A stretch of DNA of 8,758 bases from Sphingomonas sp. (GCA_013822915.1 PNLG01000272.1:1-8758); one strand, 5' to 3'; positions 1-5,584 are shown, numbered from the stretch's first letter. Notes: generated from the sequence alone by a model not told the origin. Numbers and translations are program-made.

Positions 1-7
1 CACGCCC

Positions 8-676
8 TTGCCCCCATCATTGCCTCCGCTTGCAAACCCAGAAATCGAGCTGGCGATCAGCTATGCGGCTCCGGCGCACCGCCCGGCGCTATGGGCGCTG
101 TGGGCGCTCGATGCGCAATTGGCGGCGATGCTGGCACGCGCGAGCGACCCGATGCTCGCACGGCTGCGGCTAACCTGGTGGCGGGAAGCGCTGATCCGGC
201 TCGATACAGCACCAGCCCCGGCGCAACCGTTGCTGGCGGCGATCGCGACGGGAATCCTGCCCGGTGGCGTGACAGGCGAGGACCTCGCCGTGCTGACCGA
301 TGGCTGGGAATCGTTGCTGGTGCCCGATCCATTGGCGGCGGAGGATGTGCGCGATTATGCGCGGGGGCGGGGGGCGCTGTTCGTGCTGGGTGGGCAGTTG
401 CTGGGCGCGGCGTCGCCGACGCTGGTGGCGGCGGGTGAGGGGTGGGCACTTGCCGACCTTGCCGGCCATGTCCGCAGTGAGGAAACGGCAGCGATGGCGC
501 ACGGCCTCGCCGCCCCGCTGGTGCGTCAGGCATTGGTGGCGCGCTGGCCGCGAGCGCTGCGGCCCCTGGGCGTGGTGCTGGTGCTGGCCGAGCGCGACTT
601 GCGCCGGCCGGGCGAGCCGCGCGGGGCACCCCGGCGGGTGTTACGGATGGTGCGGCACCGAATTACGGGTCGATAA
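8..676 (+). CDS. Squalene/phytoene synthase-like protein, possibly 5'-truncated by the window edge
   Basis: The protein resembles the squalene/phytoene synthase superfamily (all-helical head-to-head prenyl synthase fold). The best evidence is LRLTWWREAL at residues 53-62, matching the family's R-L-x-W-W-R-E-A-L segment, plus an N-terminal alanine-rich helix with ALWALDAQL (residues 30-38). I do not see the paired Asp-rich motifs (DxxxD) that bind Mg-diphosphate in true synthases: Asp35 stands alone, and the second-motif region (LADLAGHVRSEET, 148-160) lacks them. At about 222 residues it is shorter than the usual 280-300. It may therefore be a non-catalytic paralogue of the NDUFAF6 type, which in mitochondria assists complex I assembly; that is inference. 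The listed start is a TTG at base 8, but the frame stays open to the window edge, so the real start may lie outside. The stop is TAA at 674-676. The EF-hand gene follows 57 bases downstream on the same strand. Confidence 0.78.
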   Translation: MPPSLPPLANPEIELAISYAAPAHRPALWALWALDAQLAAMLARASDPMLARLRLTWWREALIRLDTAPAPAQPLLAAIATGILPGGVTGEDLAVLTDGWESLLVPDPLAAEDVRDYARGRGALFVLGGQLLGAASPTLVAAGEGWALADLAGHVRSEETAAMAHGLAAPLVRQALVARWPRALRPLGVVLVLAERDLRRPGEPRGAPRRVLRMVRHRITGR

Positions 677-680
677 GCTT

Positions 681-707
681 TTGTCGGTGCGCGGGTTTCG
701 CTAATAT
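681..707 (+). promoter_or_regulatory. Weak candidate sigma-70-type promoter for the EF-hand gene
   Basis: TTGTCG (681-686) and TAATAT (702-707) lie in the 57-base gap before the EF-hand gene and vaguely match -35 and -10 boxes. The spacer is only 15 bases, shorter than the optimum of about 17, so this is a weak call. It would give a leader of about 20 bases containing the AAAGGA/GGGGGGA ribosome-binding region. Confidence 0.22.
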
Positions 708-733
708 CGCGGGCAAAGGACGGGGGGATCGGC

Positions 734-1216
734 ATGGTGCGCTACATTGCGGGGGGCGCTGCGGCGCTGTTACTGGCAGCAGCAGCGATTTTCTGGGCGA
801 ATACGCGTGACAATGGCGCGGCGGCCAACGCTGTGCTCCCGGCCCTGACCACGGCGGATCAGACCGCGCCAGACTCCGGCCCCTTGCCCGATACGGTACC
901 AGAGGCAAGCGCCAAAACGCGCGAAGAACGCCGCTTTGGCCGCTACGACAAGGACAAGGACGGCAGCATTGCCCGCGATGAATATCTCGCGTCACGGCGC
1001 AAAGCCTTTGCCAAGCTCGATACCAATGGCGATGGCGCGCTCAGCTTTGAGGAATGGGCGATCAAGACGACCGCCAAATTTGCGGGCGCCGACCGCGATA
1101 AATCAGGCGCGCTGACCCGGGACGAATTCGCGACCACGGCGGTGGTGCGCAAGGCGCGACCAAAGCCCAAATGCGTCTGCCCGCCGCAAGCGCCGGTCGG
1201 TGAGGATGAGGGCTAG
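734..1216 (+). CDS. Membrane-anchored or exported EF-hand calcium-binding protein
   Basis: This 160-residue protein carries three canonical 12-residue EF-hand loops: DKDKDGSIARDE (72-83), DTNGDGALSFEE (96-107) and DRDKSGALTRDE (120-131). Each has acidic or Asn ligands at positions 1, 3 and 5 (Ser at 5 in the third), Gly at 6 and Glu at 12, so Ca2+ binding is likely. The N-terminus (residues about 4-21) is a hydrophobic Ala/Leu-rich segment that could be an uncleaved membrane anchor or a signal peptide; there is no lipobox cysteine. A Pro/Ala-rich linker (about 30-65) separates it from the EF-hands, placing them in the periplasm. The tail has two cysteines in CVCPP (147-151). The ATG start is supported by a purine-rich ribosome-binding stretch (GGACGGGGGGA) just upstream. 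The partner is unknown; the family is common in Sphingomonadales as calcium buffers or sensors. It is convergent with trmFO. Confidence 0.9.
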   Translation: MVRYIAGGAAALLLAAAAIFWANTRDNGAAANAVLPALTTADQTAPDSGPLPDTVPEASAKTREERRFGRYDKDKDGSIARDEYLASRRKAFAKLDTNGDGALSFEEWAIKTTAKFAGADRDKSGALTRDEFATTAVVRKARPKPKCVCPPQAPVGEDEG

Positions 1217-1290
1217 AGGTTTGTTCTACTGACGTGGAGGCGGCACCGGCCCGCTCCCCGATTTAGTGTAATTGAAACAAACTCTAAGCC
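1211..1290. terminator. Convergent intergenic region with nested inverted repeats, possible weak bidirectional terminator
   Basis: The 67-base gap between the EF-hand stop and the trmFO stop holds a GC-rich hairpin: GGAG-G-CGG (1236-1243) pairs with CCGCTCC (1251-1257) around a 7-base loop, with one bulged G. An imperfect outer inverted repeat (1211-1225 with 1276-1290) includes both stop codons: GGCTAGAGGTTTGTT against GGCTTAGAGTTTGTT on the other strand. No T-run follows on either strand, so intrinsic termination is uncertain. Confidence 0.3.
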
Positions 1291-2594
1291 GCCACCCAAT
1301 CCGCCATCGCCGCCCGCGCGCGCGCGGTATAGAGCAGCTTGCGGTCGGCCTTTTTCGTGCGCCCCTCAATCGGCGGCATCAGCCCGAAATTGATGTTCAT
1401 CGGCTGATAGCTCTCTGCCTCGGCCGCCCCCGTGATGTGATGGAGGAGGGCGCCAAGCGCGGTCTCAACCGGCGGCGGCGCCATTGTCCGCCCCGCCAGT
1501 TCGGCCGCCGCAAACCGCCCCGCGAGCAGGCCGATGGCCGCACTTTCGACATAGCCCTCGCACCCGGTAATCTGCCCGGCAAAGCGGATATTGGGCCGCG
1601 ATTTCAGCCGCAGCCATGCGTCCAGCAATTCGGGGGAGCGGATAAAGGTGTTGCGGTGCAAGCCGCCCAGCCGCGCAAATTCCGCATTTTCCAGCCCTGG
1701 GATGGTGCGGAACAAGCGGACTTGTTCGGCATGTTTCAGCTTGGTTTGGAACCCGACAATGTTCCATAACGACCCGCTCGCATTATCCTGGCGCAATTGC
1801 ACCACGGCATAGGGCCAGCGCCCGGTGCGCGGATCGTCCAGCCCGACGGGCTTCATCGGGCCATAACGCAGCGTGTCGACGCCGCGTTCGGCCATTACTT
1901 CGATCGGCATGCACCCTTCGAAATAGGGCACGTTTTCCCATTGCTTATACTCGGTTTTCTCACCCGCGATCAGGCCGGCGTGAAAGGCGAGATACTGATC
2001 CCGGTTCATCGGGCAATTGATGTAATCCTTGGTCTCGCTTTTATCCCAGCGCGACTGCATCCACGCGACGCTCATGTCGATGCTGTCGCGGTGGACGATG
2101 GGGGCAATCGCATCGAAAAAGGCGAGCGCGTCGCGCCCCGTCTCCGCCCCGATGCTGTCGGCGAGCGTCGGCGCGGTCAGCGGCCCGGTGGCGATGATCG
2201 CCGGGCCATCGGGCAAGCTGTCCACCCGTTCGCGCACGATCGTGATGTTCGGATGCGCGCTGAGCGCCGCCGTCACCCCTGCCGCAAAGCCGTCGCGGTC
2301 CACCGCCAGCGCCGAGCCTGCGGGCACCGCGTGCCGGTCCCCCATGGCCATGATGAGCGAGCCAAGCCCGCGCATTTCGGCATGGAGCAGACCCACGGCA
2401 TTGCGCTCCGCATCGTCGGAACGAAAGCTGTTGGAGCAAACCAGTTCCGCCAGCGCGTCGCTGTGATGCGCAGGCGTGGTCGCGCCCGACCCGCGCATTT
2501 CGGACAGCCGCACGCGAACCCCTGCCTGCGCGAGCTGCCAGGCGGCTTCTGATCCGGCCAGCCCGCCGCCGATGATGTGGATATCGTGTGTCAT
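1284..2594 (-). CDS. trmFO: Methylenetetrahydrofolate--tRNA-(uracil-5-)-methyltransferase TrmFO
   Basis: TrmFO makes ribothymidine (m5U) at position 54 of the tRNA T-loop, using 5,10-methylene-THF as carbon donor and FAD/NAD(P)H as reductant, in the cytoplasm. The N-terminus has the FAD-binding Rossmann motif IIGGGLAGSEAAW. The family-typical block ELVCSNSFRSDD follows about 45 residues later, carrying one of the two functionally important cysteines; the other lies in YFEGCMPIEVMAERG (about residue 228). Other hallmarks are YINCPMNRDQY, the GPMKPVGL block, and the C-terminal GCEGYVESAAIGLLAGR segment. I chose ATG at 2594, giving 436 residues, the usual family length; a TTG two codons upstream (2600) is also open but less likely. 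The Shine-Dalgarno sequence is weak. The gene begins 22 bases after the GxxExxY stop, so it may be read from the upstream minus-strand genes. Confidence 0.96.
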   Translation of the reverse strand: MTHDIHIIGGGLAGSEAAWQLAQAGVRVRLSEMRGSGATTPAHHSDALAELVCSNSFRSDDAERNAVGLLHAEMRGLGSLIMAMGDRHAVPAGSALAVDRDGFAAGVTAALSAHPNITIVRERVDSLPDGPAIIATGPLTAPTLADSIGAETGRDALAFFDAIAPIVHRDSIDMSVAWMQSRWDKSETKDYINCPMNRDQYLAFHAGLIAGEKTEYKQWENVPYFEGCMPIEVMAERGVDTLRYGPMKPVGLDDPRTGRWPYAVVQLRQDNASGSLWNIVGFQTKLKHAEQVRLFRTIPGLENAEFARLGGLHRNTFIRSPELLDAWLRLKSRPNIRFAGQITGCEGYVESAAIGLLAGRFAAAELAGRTMAPPPVETALGALLHHITGAAEAESYQPMNINFGLMPPIEGRTKKADRKLLYTARARAAMADWVAA

Positions 2595-2616
2595 GGGCAA
2601 GTCATCATGCTGCGCT

Positions 2617-3045
2617 TCACGCTTTGAGGGGGGATTGATTCACGCGGAGGCGCGAAGATGCGGAGGGACGGTAGCCATTGACGATCCGCTTGACGCCGTC
2701 CTTCAAAAGCGCCGTGTTGAAATTCATGAGAAGACCAGCCTGAAGGCCGGTCAGGCGCAGATAGGTCATTAGCTGCTTTTCGTGCACTGGCGCTAAGCGT
2801 TCGACCGATTTTATCTCAACAATAACAATCTCTTCGACGAGCAGGTCGATTTTGAACGCGGCTGGAAATATCTGACCTTCATCAACAAGATCAACCGGTA
2901 CCTGCCGACGTACCCGCAAGCCCCCGCGCTCAAGGGCGGCCGCCAGGAGTTGTTCGTAAACGACCTCGAGCAGACCGGGGCCCATGCGCATGTGGAGCTT
3001 CATCGCGGCATCAAGAACGGCCCCGGTCGTATCGTCGATTTCCAC
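2617..3045 (-). CDS. GxxExxY family protein (PD-(D/E)XK nuclease-like, PDDEXK_3)
   Basis: This 142-residue protein has the naming motif GLLEVVY (G24, E27, Y30) directly after an RMGPG turn. A PD-(D/E)XK-like core follows: Asp67 in FKIDLLV, then Glu77 and Lys79 in IVEIKSVE, then HEKQLMTYLRLTG (88-100, with a Gln-xxx-Tyr helix) and GLLMNFN. All key residues are intact, so a nuclease-like metal site is plausible, but no activity is established for the family. The start is GTG at 3043-3045, supported by GGAG six bases upstream; no better ATG is present. The gene lies between inverted repeats. The right arm supplies its ribosome-binding site and the left arm encodes the C-terminal tail (about residues 126-136). 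It starts 45 bases after the methyltransferase stop. Local GC falls to roughly 46% by hand count in 2761-2880, which fits acquisition by transfer. Confidence 0.92.
   Translation of the reverse strand: MEIDDTTGAVLDAAMKLHMRMGPGLLEVVYEQLLAAALERGGLRVRRQVPVDLVDEGQIFPAAFKIDLLVEEIVIVEIKSVERLAPVHEKQLMTYLRLTGLQAGLLMNFNTALLKDGVKRIVNGYRPSASSRLRVNQSPLKA
2637..2666 (+). repeat. Left inverted-repeat arm of the GxxExxY cassette
   Basis: The arm starts with GATTCACGCGGA and continues with GCGGAG-like units at about 9-base spacing (GCGGAGGC, GCGAAGAT, GCGGAGGG). It lies inside the GxxExxY reading frame and encodes its C-terminal tail. Confidence 0.55.
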
Positions 3046-3052
3046 TTGCTTC

Positions 3053-3082
3053 TCCGCGACCCTCCGCGTTTCCGCGTGAATC
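3053..3082 (-). repeat. Right inverted-repeat arm of the GxxExxY cassette
   Basis: Read on the minus strand it begins GATTCACGCGGA, the same 12 bases as the left arm, then has GCGGAGGG and GCGGAG units. Its last unit provides the GGAG ribosome-binding site of the GxxExxY gene. Confidence 0.55.
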
Positions 3083-3090
3083 TCGCTTCT

Positions 3091-4791
3091 CTATAACAGG
3101 TCGATCTGCTTGTCCCCATCCCCGCGCGCTTTGGCGGATTTGACCGTGTCGGTGCGCGCCCAGGGCAGGTCGAGGCGGCGCGCCGGGCGGCCATTTTTGG
3201 CATCGGGGAACATCTCGGCAATGGTCACCACTTGCAAGCGATCATATTCGCGCCCGATGGTGGGGTGGGTATATTTGCCAGCCGCCGTCATTTCATCGCG
3301 CATCGCCTTGGTTGGCATATCCATGCAGATCAGCACGCCAATCTCTGCCTTTTCGCGCTGCACCGTGCCCATCAGATCGCGCAGATCGCGCGGGCCGGTC
3401 TTGCCCGATTTCACCTGAATGATGCAGCGCCCGTTCGTGTCCTTGTCGATGAAGAACAGCCCGATCCCGTCGATCCCGCCATCACCGCCCTTTTTCTCGT
3501 TGATGCGCGCCTGATTGTCGGAAAAACTGAGCACGGCCCATTTCTCAAATTCCTTGCGGGTCTTGTCATCGCGGCGATTGGCGAGCGCGATGGCGCTGGC
3601 AAGATCGCGCGGGACGCCGTCGAGCAGGATGTTGGCTTCGAGTTCGGGCCAGCGTTCGGCATATTGATCGGCCAGCCGTTTCAGGATGAGCGCAATGGAT
3701 TGATAGGTGATGTCAATGCCGATCCAGCGGCGGTTCAGCCGCTGCGCCACCGCCACGGTGGTGCCGCAGCCGCAATAGGCATCGAGCACGGTATCGCCTT
3801 CGTTCGAGGAGGCGCGGATGATGCGTTCGAGCAGGGCTTCGGGCTTTTGGGTGGGGTAGCCCATCTTTTCAGCAGACCAGCCGCGGATCATGCTGATGTC
3901 ATTCCAATTTGTAGTGACTGGTGTTCCTTTGGATTCATCCAAATAGCGCTTATACATTGGGACGGTCCCCGGTTTGGTCTGTATTACCCTGCCAGCGTCT
4001 ATCAGGTCCTGCATTCGCTTCTTTGAGTAGCGCCAGTAGCGGGTGACACCCATCACCTCATAAGACGGGTTGCCATTTGCAGCCCCACCCGGTCCGAGCA
4101 TGTTGTCCAGCTTGTAACGCCGACCGCCCGGATCTTGGTATTTGTAAAAGCGCTCGACGTAGCCCTCGTCGAGTTTTGCGTATAGCGGGTTCCAGATGGT
4201 CTCCTTTGACTTTGAGTAGAACAGAATGACGTCATTGACGCGACCGAAGTGGGTTGAACCTTGGCCAGCATCGCCCTTTGCGTCGCTTCGCTTCCAAATA
4301 ATCTCATTCCGAAAATCCCCACCCTGCCCGCAAAACACCGCATCGCACACCAGCTTCAGATAGTGGCTCGCGGTCGGGTCGCAGTGGAGGTAGAAGCTCC
4401 CGGTCGGTTTCAGCACGCGGTGAATCTCCACGATCCGCTGCGTCATATGGACCAGATAGGCGAGCAACGATCCGCGCCCGAGCACTTTTTCCAAACCCCG
4501 GATCAACTCAACCGTCTGTTCGGTCCAGCGCGTGTCGCCCGCCCGTGGATTGAGCCGTTCGATATCGAGGATATAGTCGATCCCCTCAATCGCTTCCTCG
4601 CCCCATTCCCAGGTATCGACAAACGCCTGCGCCTGTGCGCGGTCCTCATTCCCCTGATTATTGTAAATCTGGAAATAGTTGCGCTTCGAATTGAACGGCG
4701 GGTCGATATAGCACAAATCCACGCTCTCGCCCGCGATCTTGCGGCGCAGCATGTCGAGATTGTCGCCGTAATAGAGTTCGTTCCGGGCCAT
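3091..4791 (-). CDS. Site-specific DNA methyltransferase (beta-type N6-adenine/N4-cytosine) with C-terminal Mrr-like nuclease domain
   Basis: The 566-residue protein transfers a methyl group from S-adenosylmethionine to adenine N6 or cytosine N4. The catalytic motif IV, DPPF, is at 30-33 (YIDPPFNSKRNY). The SAM-binding motif I, VLDAYCGCGTT, comes late (335-345), preceded by TQKPEALLERII (314-325). Order IV-then-I marks the beta class; the stretch between (about 155-310) is the likely target-recognition region. After residue 410 there is a separate domain with GGDGGIDG (435-442) and IIQVKSG (457-463). Asp441, Gln459 and Lys461 match the D...QxK active site of Mrr-type PD-(D/E)XK endonucleases. 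It may therefore be a one-protein restriction-modification enzyme, or a methyltransferase with a DNA-binding or modification-sensing tail. Target sequence and cleavage are unknown. The start is ATG 4791 after AGGGAGAGG. No separate restriction or specificity gene is in the window. Confidence 0.92.
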   Translation of the reverse strand: MARNELYYGDNLDMLRRKIAGESVDLCYIDPPFNSKRNYFQIYNNQGNEDRAQAQAFVDTWEWGEEAIEGIDYILDIERLNPRAGDTRWTEQTVELIRGLEKVLGRGSLLAYLVHMTQRIVEIHRVLKPTGSFYLHCDPTASHYLKLVCDAVFCGQGGDFRNEIIWKRSDAKGDAGQGSTHFGRVNDVILFYSKSKETIWNPLYAKLDEGYVERFYKYQDPGGRRYKLDNMLGPGGAANGNPSYEVMGVTRYWRYSKKRMQDLIDAGRVIQTKPGTVPMYKRYLDESKGTPVTTNWNDISMIRGWSAEKMGYPTQKPEALLERIIRASSNEGDTVLDAYCGCGTTVAVAQRLNRRWIGIDITYQSIALILKRLADQYAERWPELEANILLDGVPRDLASAIALANRRDDKTRKEFEKWAVLSFSDNQARINEKKGGDGGIDGIGLFFIDKDTNGRCIIQVKSGKTGPRDLRDLMGTVQREKAEIGVLICMDMPTKAMRDEMTAAGKYTHPTIGREYDRLQVVTIAEMFPDAKNGRPARRLDLPWARTDTVKSAKARGDGDKQIDLL

Positions 4792-4799
4792 TGCTGCCT

Positions 4800-4828
4800 C
4801 TCCCTCACCCCCGTCTTAGGGGAGGGGG
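4800..4828 (-). other. Imperfect GC-rich hairpin next to the methyltransferase ribosome-binding site
   Basis: A C-rich arm (4800-4812) faces a G-rich arm (4819-4828) across the loop GTCTTA. On the minus-strand mRNA this forms a CCCCTAAGACGGGG-centred hairpin whose 3' side runs into the GAGGGAGAGG Shine-Dalgarno sequence. It could dampen translation of the methyltransferase, or be a relic of an intergenic palindromic repeat. The outer stem has mismatches. Confidence 0.35.
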
Positions 4829-4897
4829 CCGCCGATCAGCAAGGGGCCGTGCCGCCGGGTTGATCCGATGCGGCGCGATCGCGGCGGGGGGCGGGCG

Positions 4898-5107
4898 TTA
4901 TTCGCTTTCCGCCAAAATCGCGACGATGCTCGCGCGCAGGCTGTCGCGCGTCTGATAGAGCCAATTGCCCGACCCGCGGCCCTTTGGCTCCTCCCACTTT
5001 TCGGTCAGTTCGGTGGCGAGTTGGTCGGGGTCCACGGGCTTGCCTGCTGCACGCTTGGCGGCAATCGCGTCGAGAATTTCGGTGCGAAGAATGCGGTCAA
5101 TATCCAT
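4898..5107 (-). CDS. Small conserved-looking protein of unknown function (69 aa)
   Basis: I do not recognise a named family. The 69-residue soluble protein is predicted mostly helical: an N-terminal helix (about 2-21, DIDRILRTEILDAIAAKRAA), a short PVDPDQLATELTEKW helix (25-39), then a loop, EEPKGRGSGNW, and a last helix, LYQTRDSLRASIVAILAE. It has no signal peptide, membrane segment or cysteine. The ATG at 5105-5107 is chosen because GGGGAGG lies about 9 bases upstream and a promoter-like pair lies just before it; the frame stays open further upstream but would overlap the DUF952 gene with low-complexity sequence. The methyltransferase starts 106 bases downstream on the same strand. The basic-aromatic loop is compatible with nucleic-acid binding, but this is speculation. 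Confidence 0.75.
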   Translation of the reverse strand: MDIDRILRTEILDAIAAKRAAGKPVDPDQLATELTEKWEEPKGRGSGNWLYQTRDSLRASIVAILAESE

Positions 5108-5142
5108 GCGCTTTGCCTCCCCATATCGGTGGTTCGTGGCGG

Positions 5143-5172
5143 AGTATGCGCACAGGTGCCGCGCGATGCCAA
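5143..5172 (-). promoter_or_regulatory. Candidate sigma-70-type promoter for the 69-residue gene
   Basis: On the minus strand, TTGGCA (5172-5167; 5 of 6 to TTGACA) is followed after 18 bases by CATACT (5148-5143; 4 of 6 to TATAAT). Transcription would start near 5136, giving a leader of roughly 30 bases that contains the GGGGAGG site. It lies in the 86-base gap after the DUF952 stop, so the 69-residue gene can be transcribed independently. Confidence 0.45.
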
Positions 5173-5193
5173 CACGGCCTTGGGGGCAGGGGG

Positions 5194-5541
5194 TTATGCG
5201 GGGCGGGGCAGGACCACCGCGCCAGCCGCATCGCGGGTCAGCGGCGCGTGCGCTACCACCGCCGCCATCGGCAGTGCGGCATAGATGTGGGGGAAGAGCT
5301 GTCCGCCGCGCGACGGCTCCCACCGCACCGCCTCGCCAAGCGCCGCCAGGTCGATCGCGGCCACCCACAAATCGCTCTGGCCAGCGAAATGCTTGTCGAC
5401 CGTCTCGGTCACCTGCGCGGCGGTGGAGAGGTGGACATAGCCATCCGCAAGGTCGATTGGCGCGCCCGCAAAGCTGCCCGTGGCGGACAGCGCCGCCATC
5501 TGATCGGCGGTCAGCACCTTGTAAGCGGTCGGCGTTTGCAT
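5194..5541 (-). CDS. DUF952 domain-containing protein
   Basis: This 115-residue cytoplasmic protein matches the DUF952 family throughout. It has an N-terminal YKVLTADQM strand-helix, GSFAGAPIDLADGYVHLSTAAQV (22-44, the family's G-x-x-x-D-x-x-D-G-[FY]-[IV]-H-L-S-T signature), the DLWVAAIDLAALG strand (57-69), and RWEPSRGGQLFPHIYAALP (73-91). The conserved His37, Ser39 and Thr40 and the RWE-SRGG-FPH-Y residues are all present. The fold is related to ADP-ribosyltransferase-like proteins according to family literature as I remember it, but the biochemical role is unknown. The ATG is at 5539-5541 with only a weak purine stretch upstream. It diverges from parD with 43 bases between start codons, so the two share regulatory DNA. 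Confidence 0.93.
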   Translation of the reverse strand: MQTPTAYKVLTADQMAALSATGSFAGAPIDLADGYVHLSTAAQVTETVDKHFAGQSDLWVAAIDLAALGEAVRWEPSRGGQLFPHIYAALPMAAVVAHAPLTRDAAGAVVLPRPA

Positions 5542-5564
5542 GCGTTACCCAATCTTGGTATTGT
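5536..5564 (+). promoter_or_regulatory. Candidate parDE promoter
   Basis: TTGCAT (5536-5541) and TATTGT (5559-5564) are separated by 17 bases, a sigma-70-like arrangement with only fair hexamers (3 of 6 and 4 of 6). A start near 5571 would leave a short leader made almost wholly of the GGGGGGAGG ribosome-binding site of parD. The -35 box overlaps the DUF952 start codon. Confidence 0.35.
5546..5560. promoter_or_regulatory. Operator-like palindrome in the parD/DUF952 divergent region
   Basis: TACCCAATCTTGGTA is a near-perfect palindrome of half-sites TACCAA and TTGGTA, with one extra C in the left half. It falls between the proposed -35 and -10 boxes, where ribbon-helix-helix antitoxins such as ParD typically bind to autoregulate their operon. 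Binding is inferred, not shown. Confidence 0.35.
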
Positions 5565-5584
5565 GCGGGGGGAGGTATGCGACC

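Larger units (their letters stand above)
2637..3082. mobile_element. Candidate small cassette: GxxExxY gene enclosed by inverted repeats
   Basis: A perfect 12-base inverted repeat, GATTCACGCGGA, lies at 2637-2648 (plus strand) and 3071-3082 (minus strand). Beyond it both arms continue inward with degenerate GCGGAG-like units. The arms enclose nearly the whole GxxExxY gene in about 446 bp. The right edge stops 8 bases short of the methyltransferase stop codon, and the left edge lies 42 bases before the trmFO ATG. From memory, GxxExxY genes in other bacteria are often bordered by similar short GC-rich periodic repeats, but this was not searched. No transposase is present and I could not identify a target-site duplication. 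Confidence 0.45.

Noticed and set aside
1797..2552. Plus-strand open frame of 251 codons opposite trmFO
   Set aside because: Shadow of a confidently identified gene; composition is Arg/His/Ala-rich and matches no family.
3000..3221. Minus-strand open frame of 73 codons spanning the methyltransferase end and GxxExxY start
   Set aside because: Out-of-frame overlap of two well-supported genes, with no family features.
3232..4026. Plus-strand open frame of 264 codons opposite the methyltransferase
   Set aside because: Antisense to the motif-rich methyltransferase frame; no domain recognised.
4874..4883. Perfect palindrome CGCGATCGCG upstream of the methyltransferase
   Set aside because: CGATCG-centred palindromes occur by chance and are frequent in GC-rich genomes; the same core recurs inside genes of this window.
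5108..5368. N-terminal extension of the 69-residue minus-strand protein to 156 residues
   Set aside because: The extension is low-complexity Gly/Arg/Ala sequence overlapping the DUF952 gene in another frame; the ATG at 5107 has a good ribosome-binding site and promoter-like sequence.
5540..5584. Fifteen-codon upstream extension of parD
   Set aside because: It would start inside the divergent DUF952 start codon region without a ribosome site; ATG 5585 follows GGGGGGAGG and gives the normal ParD start.
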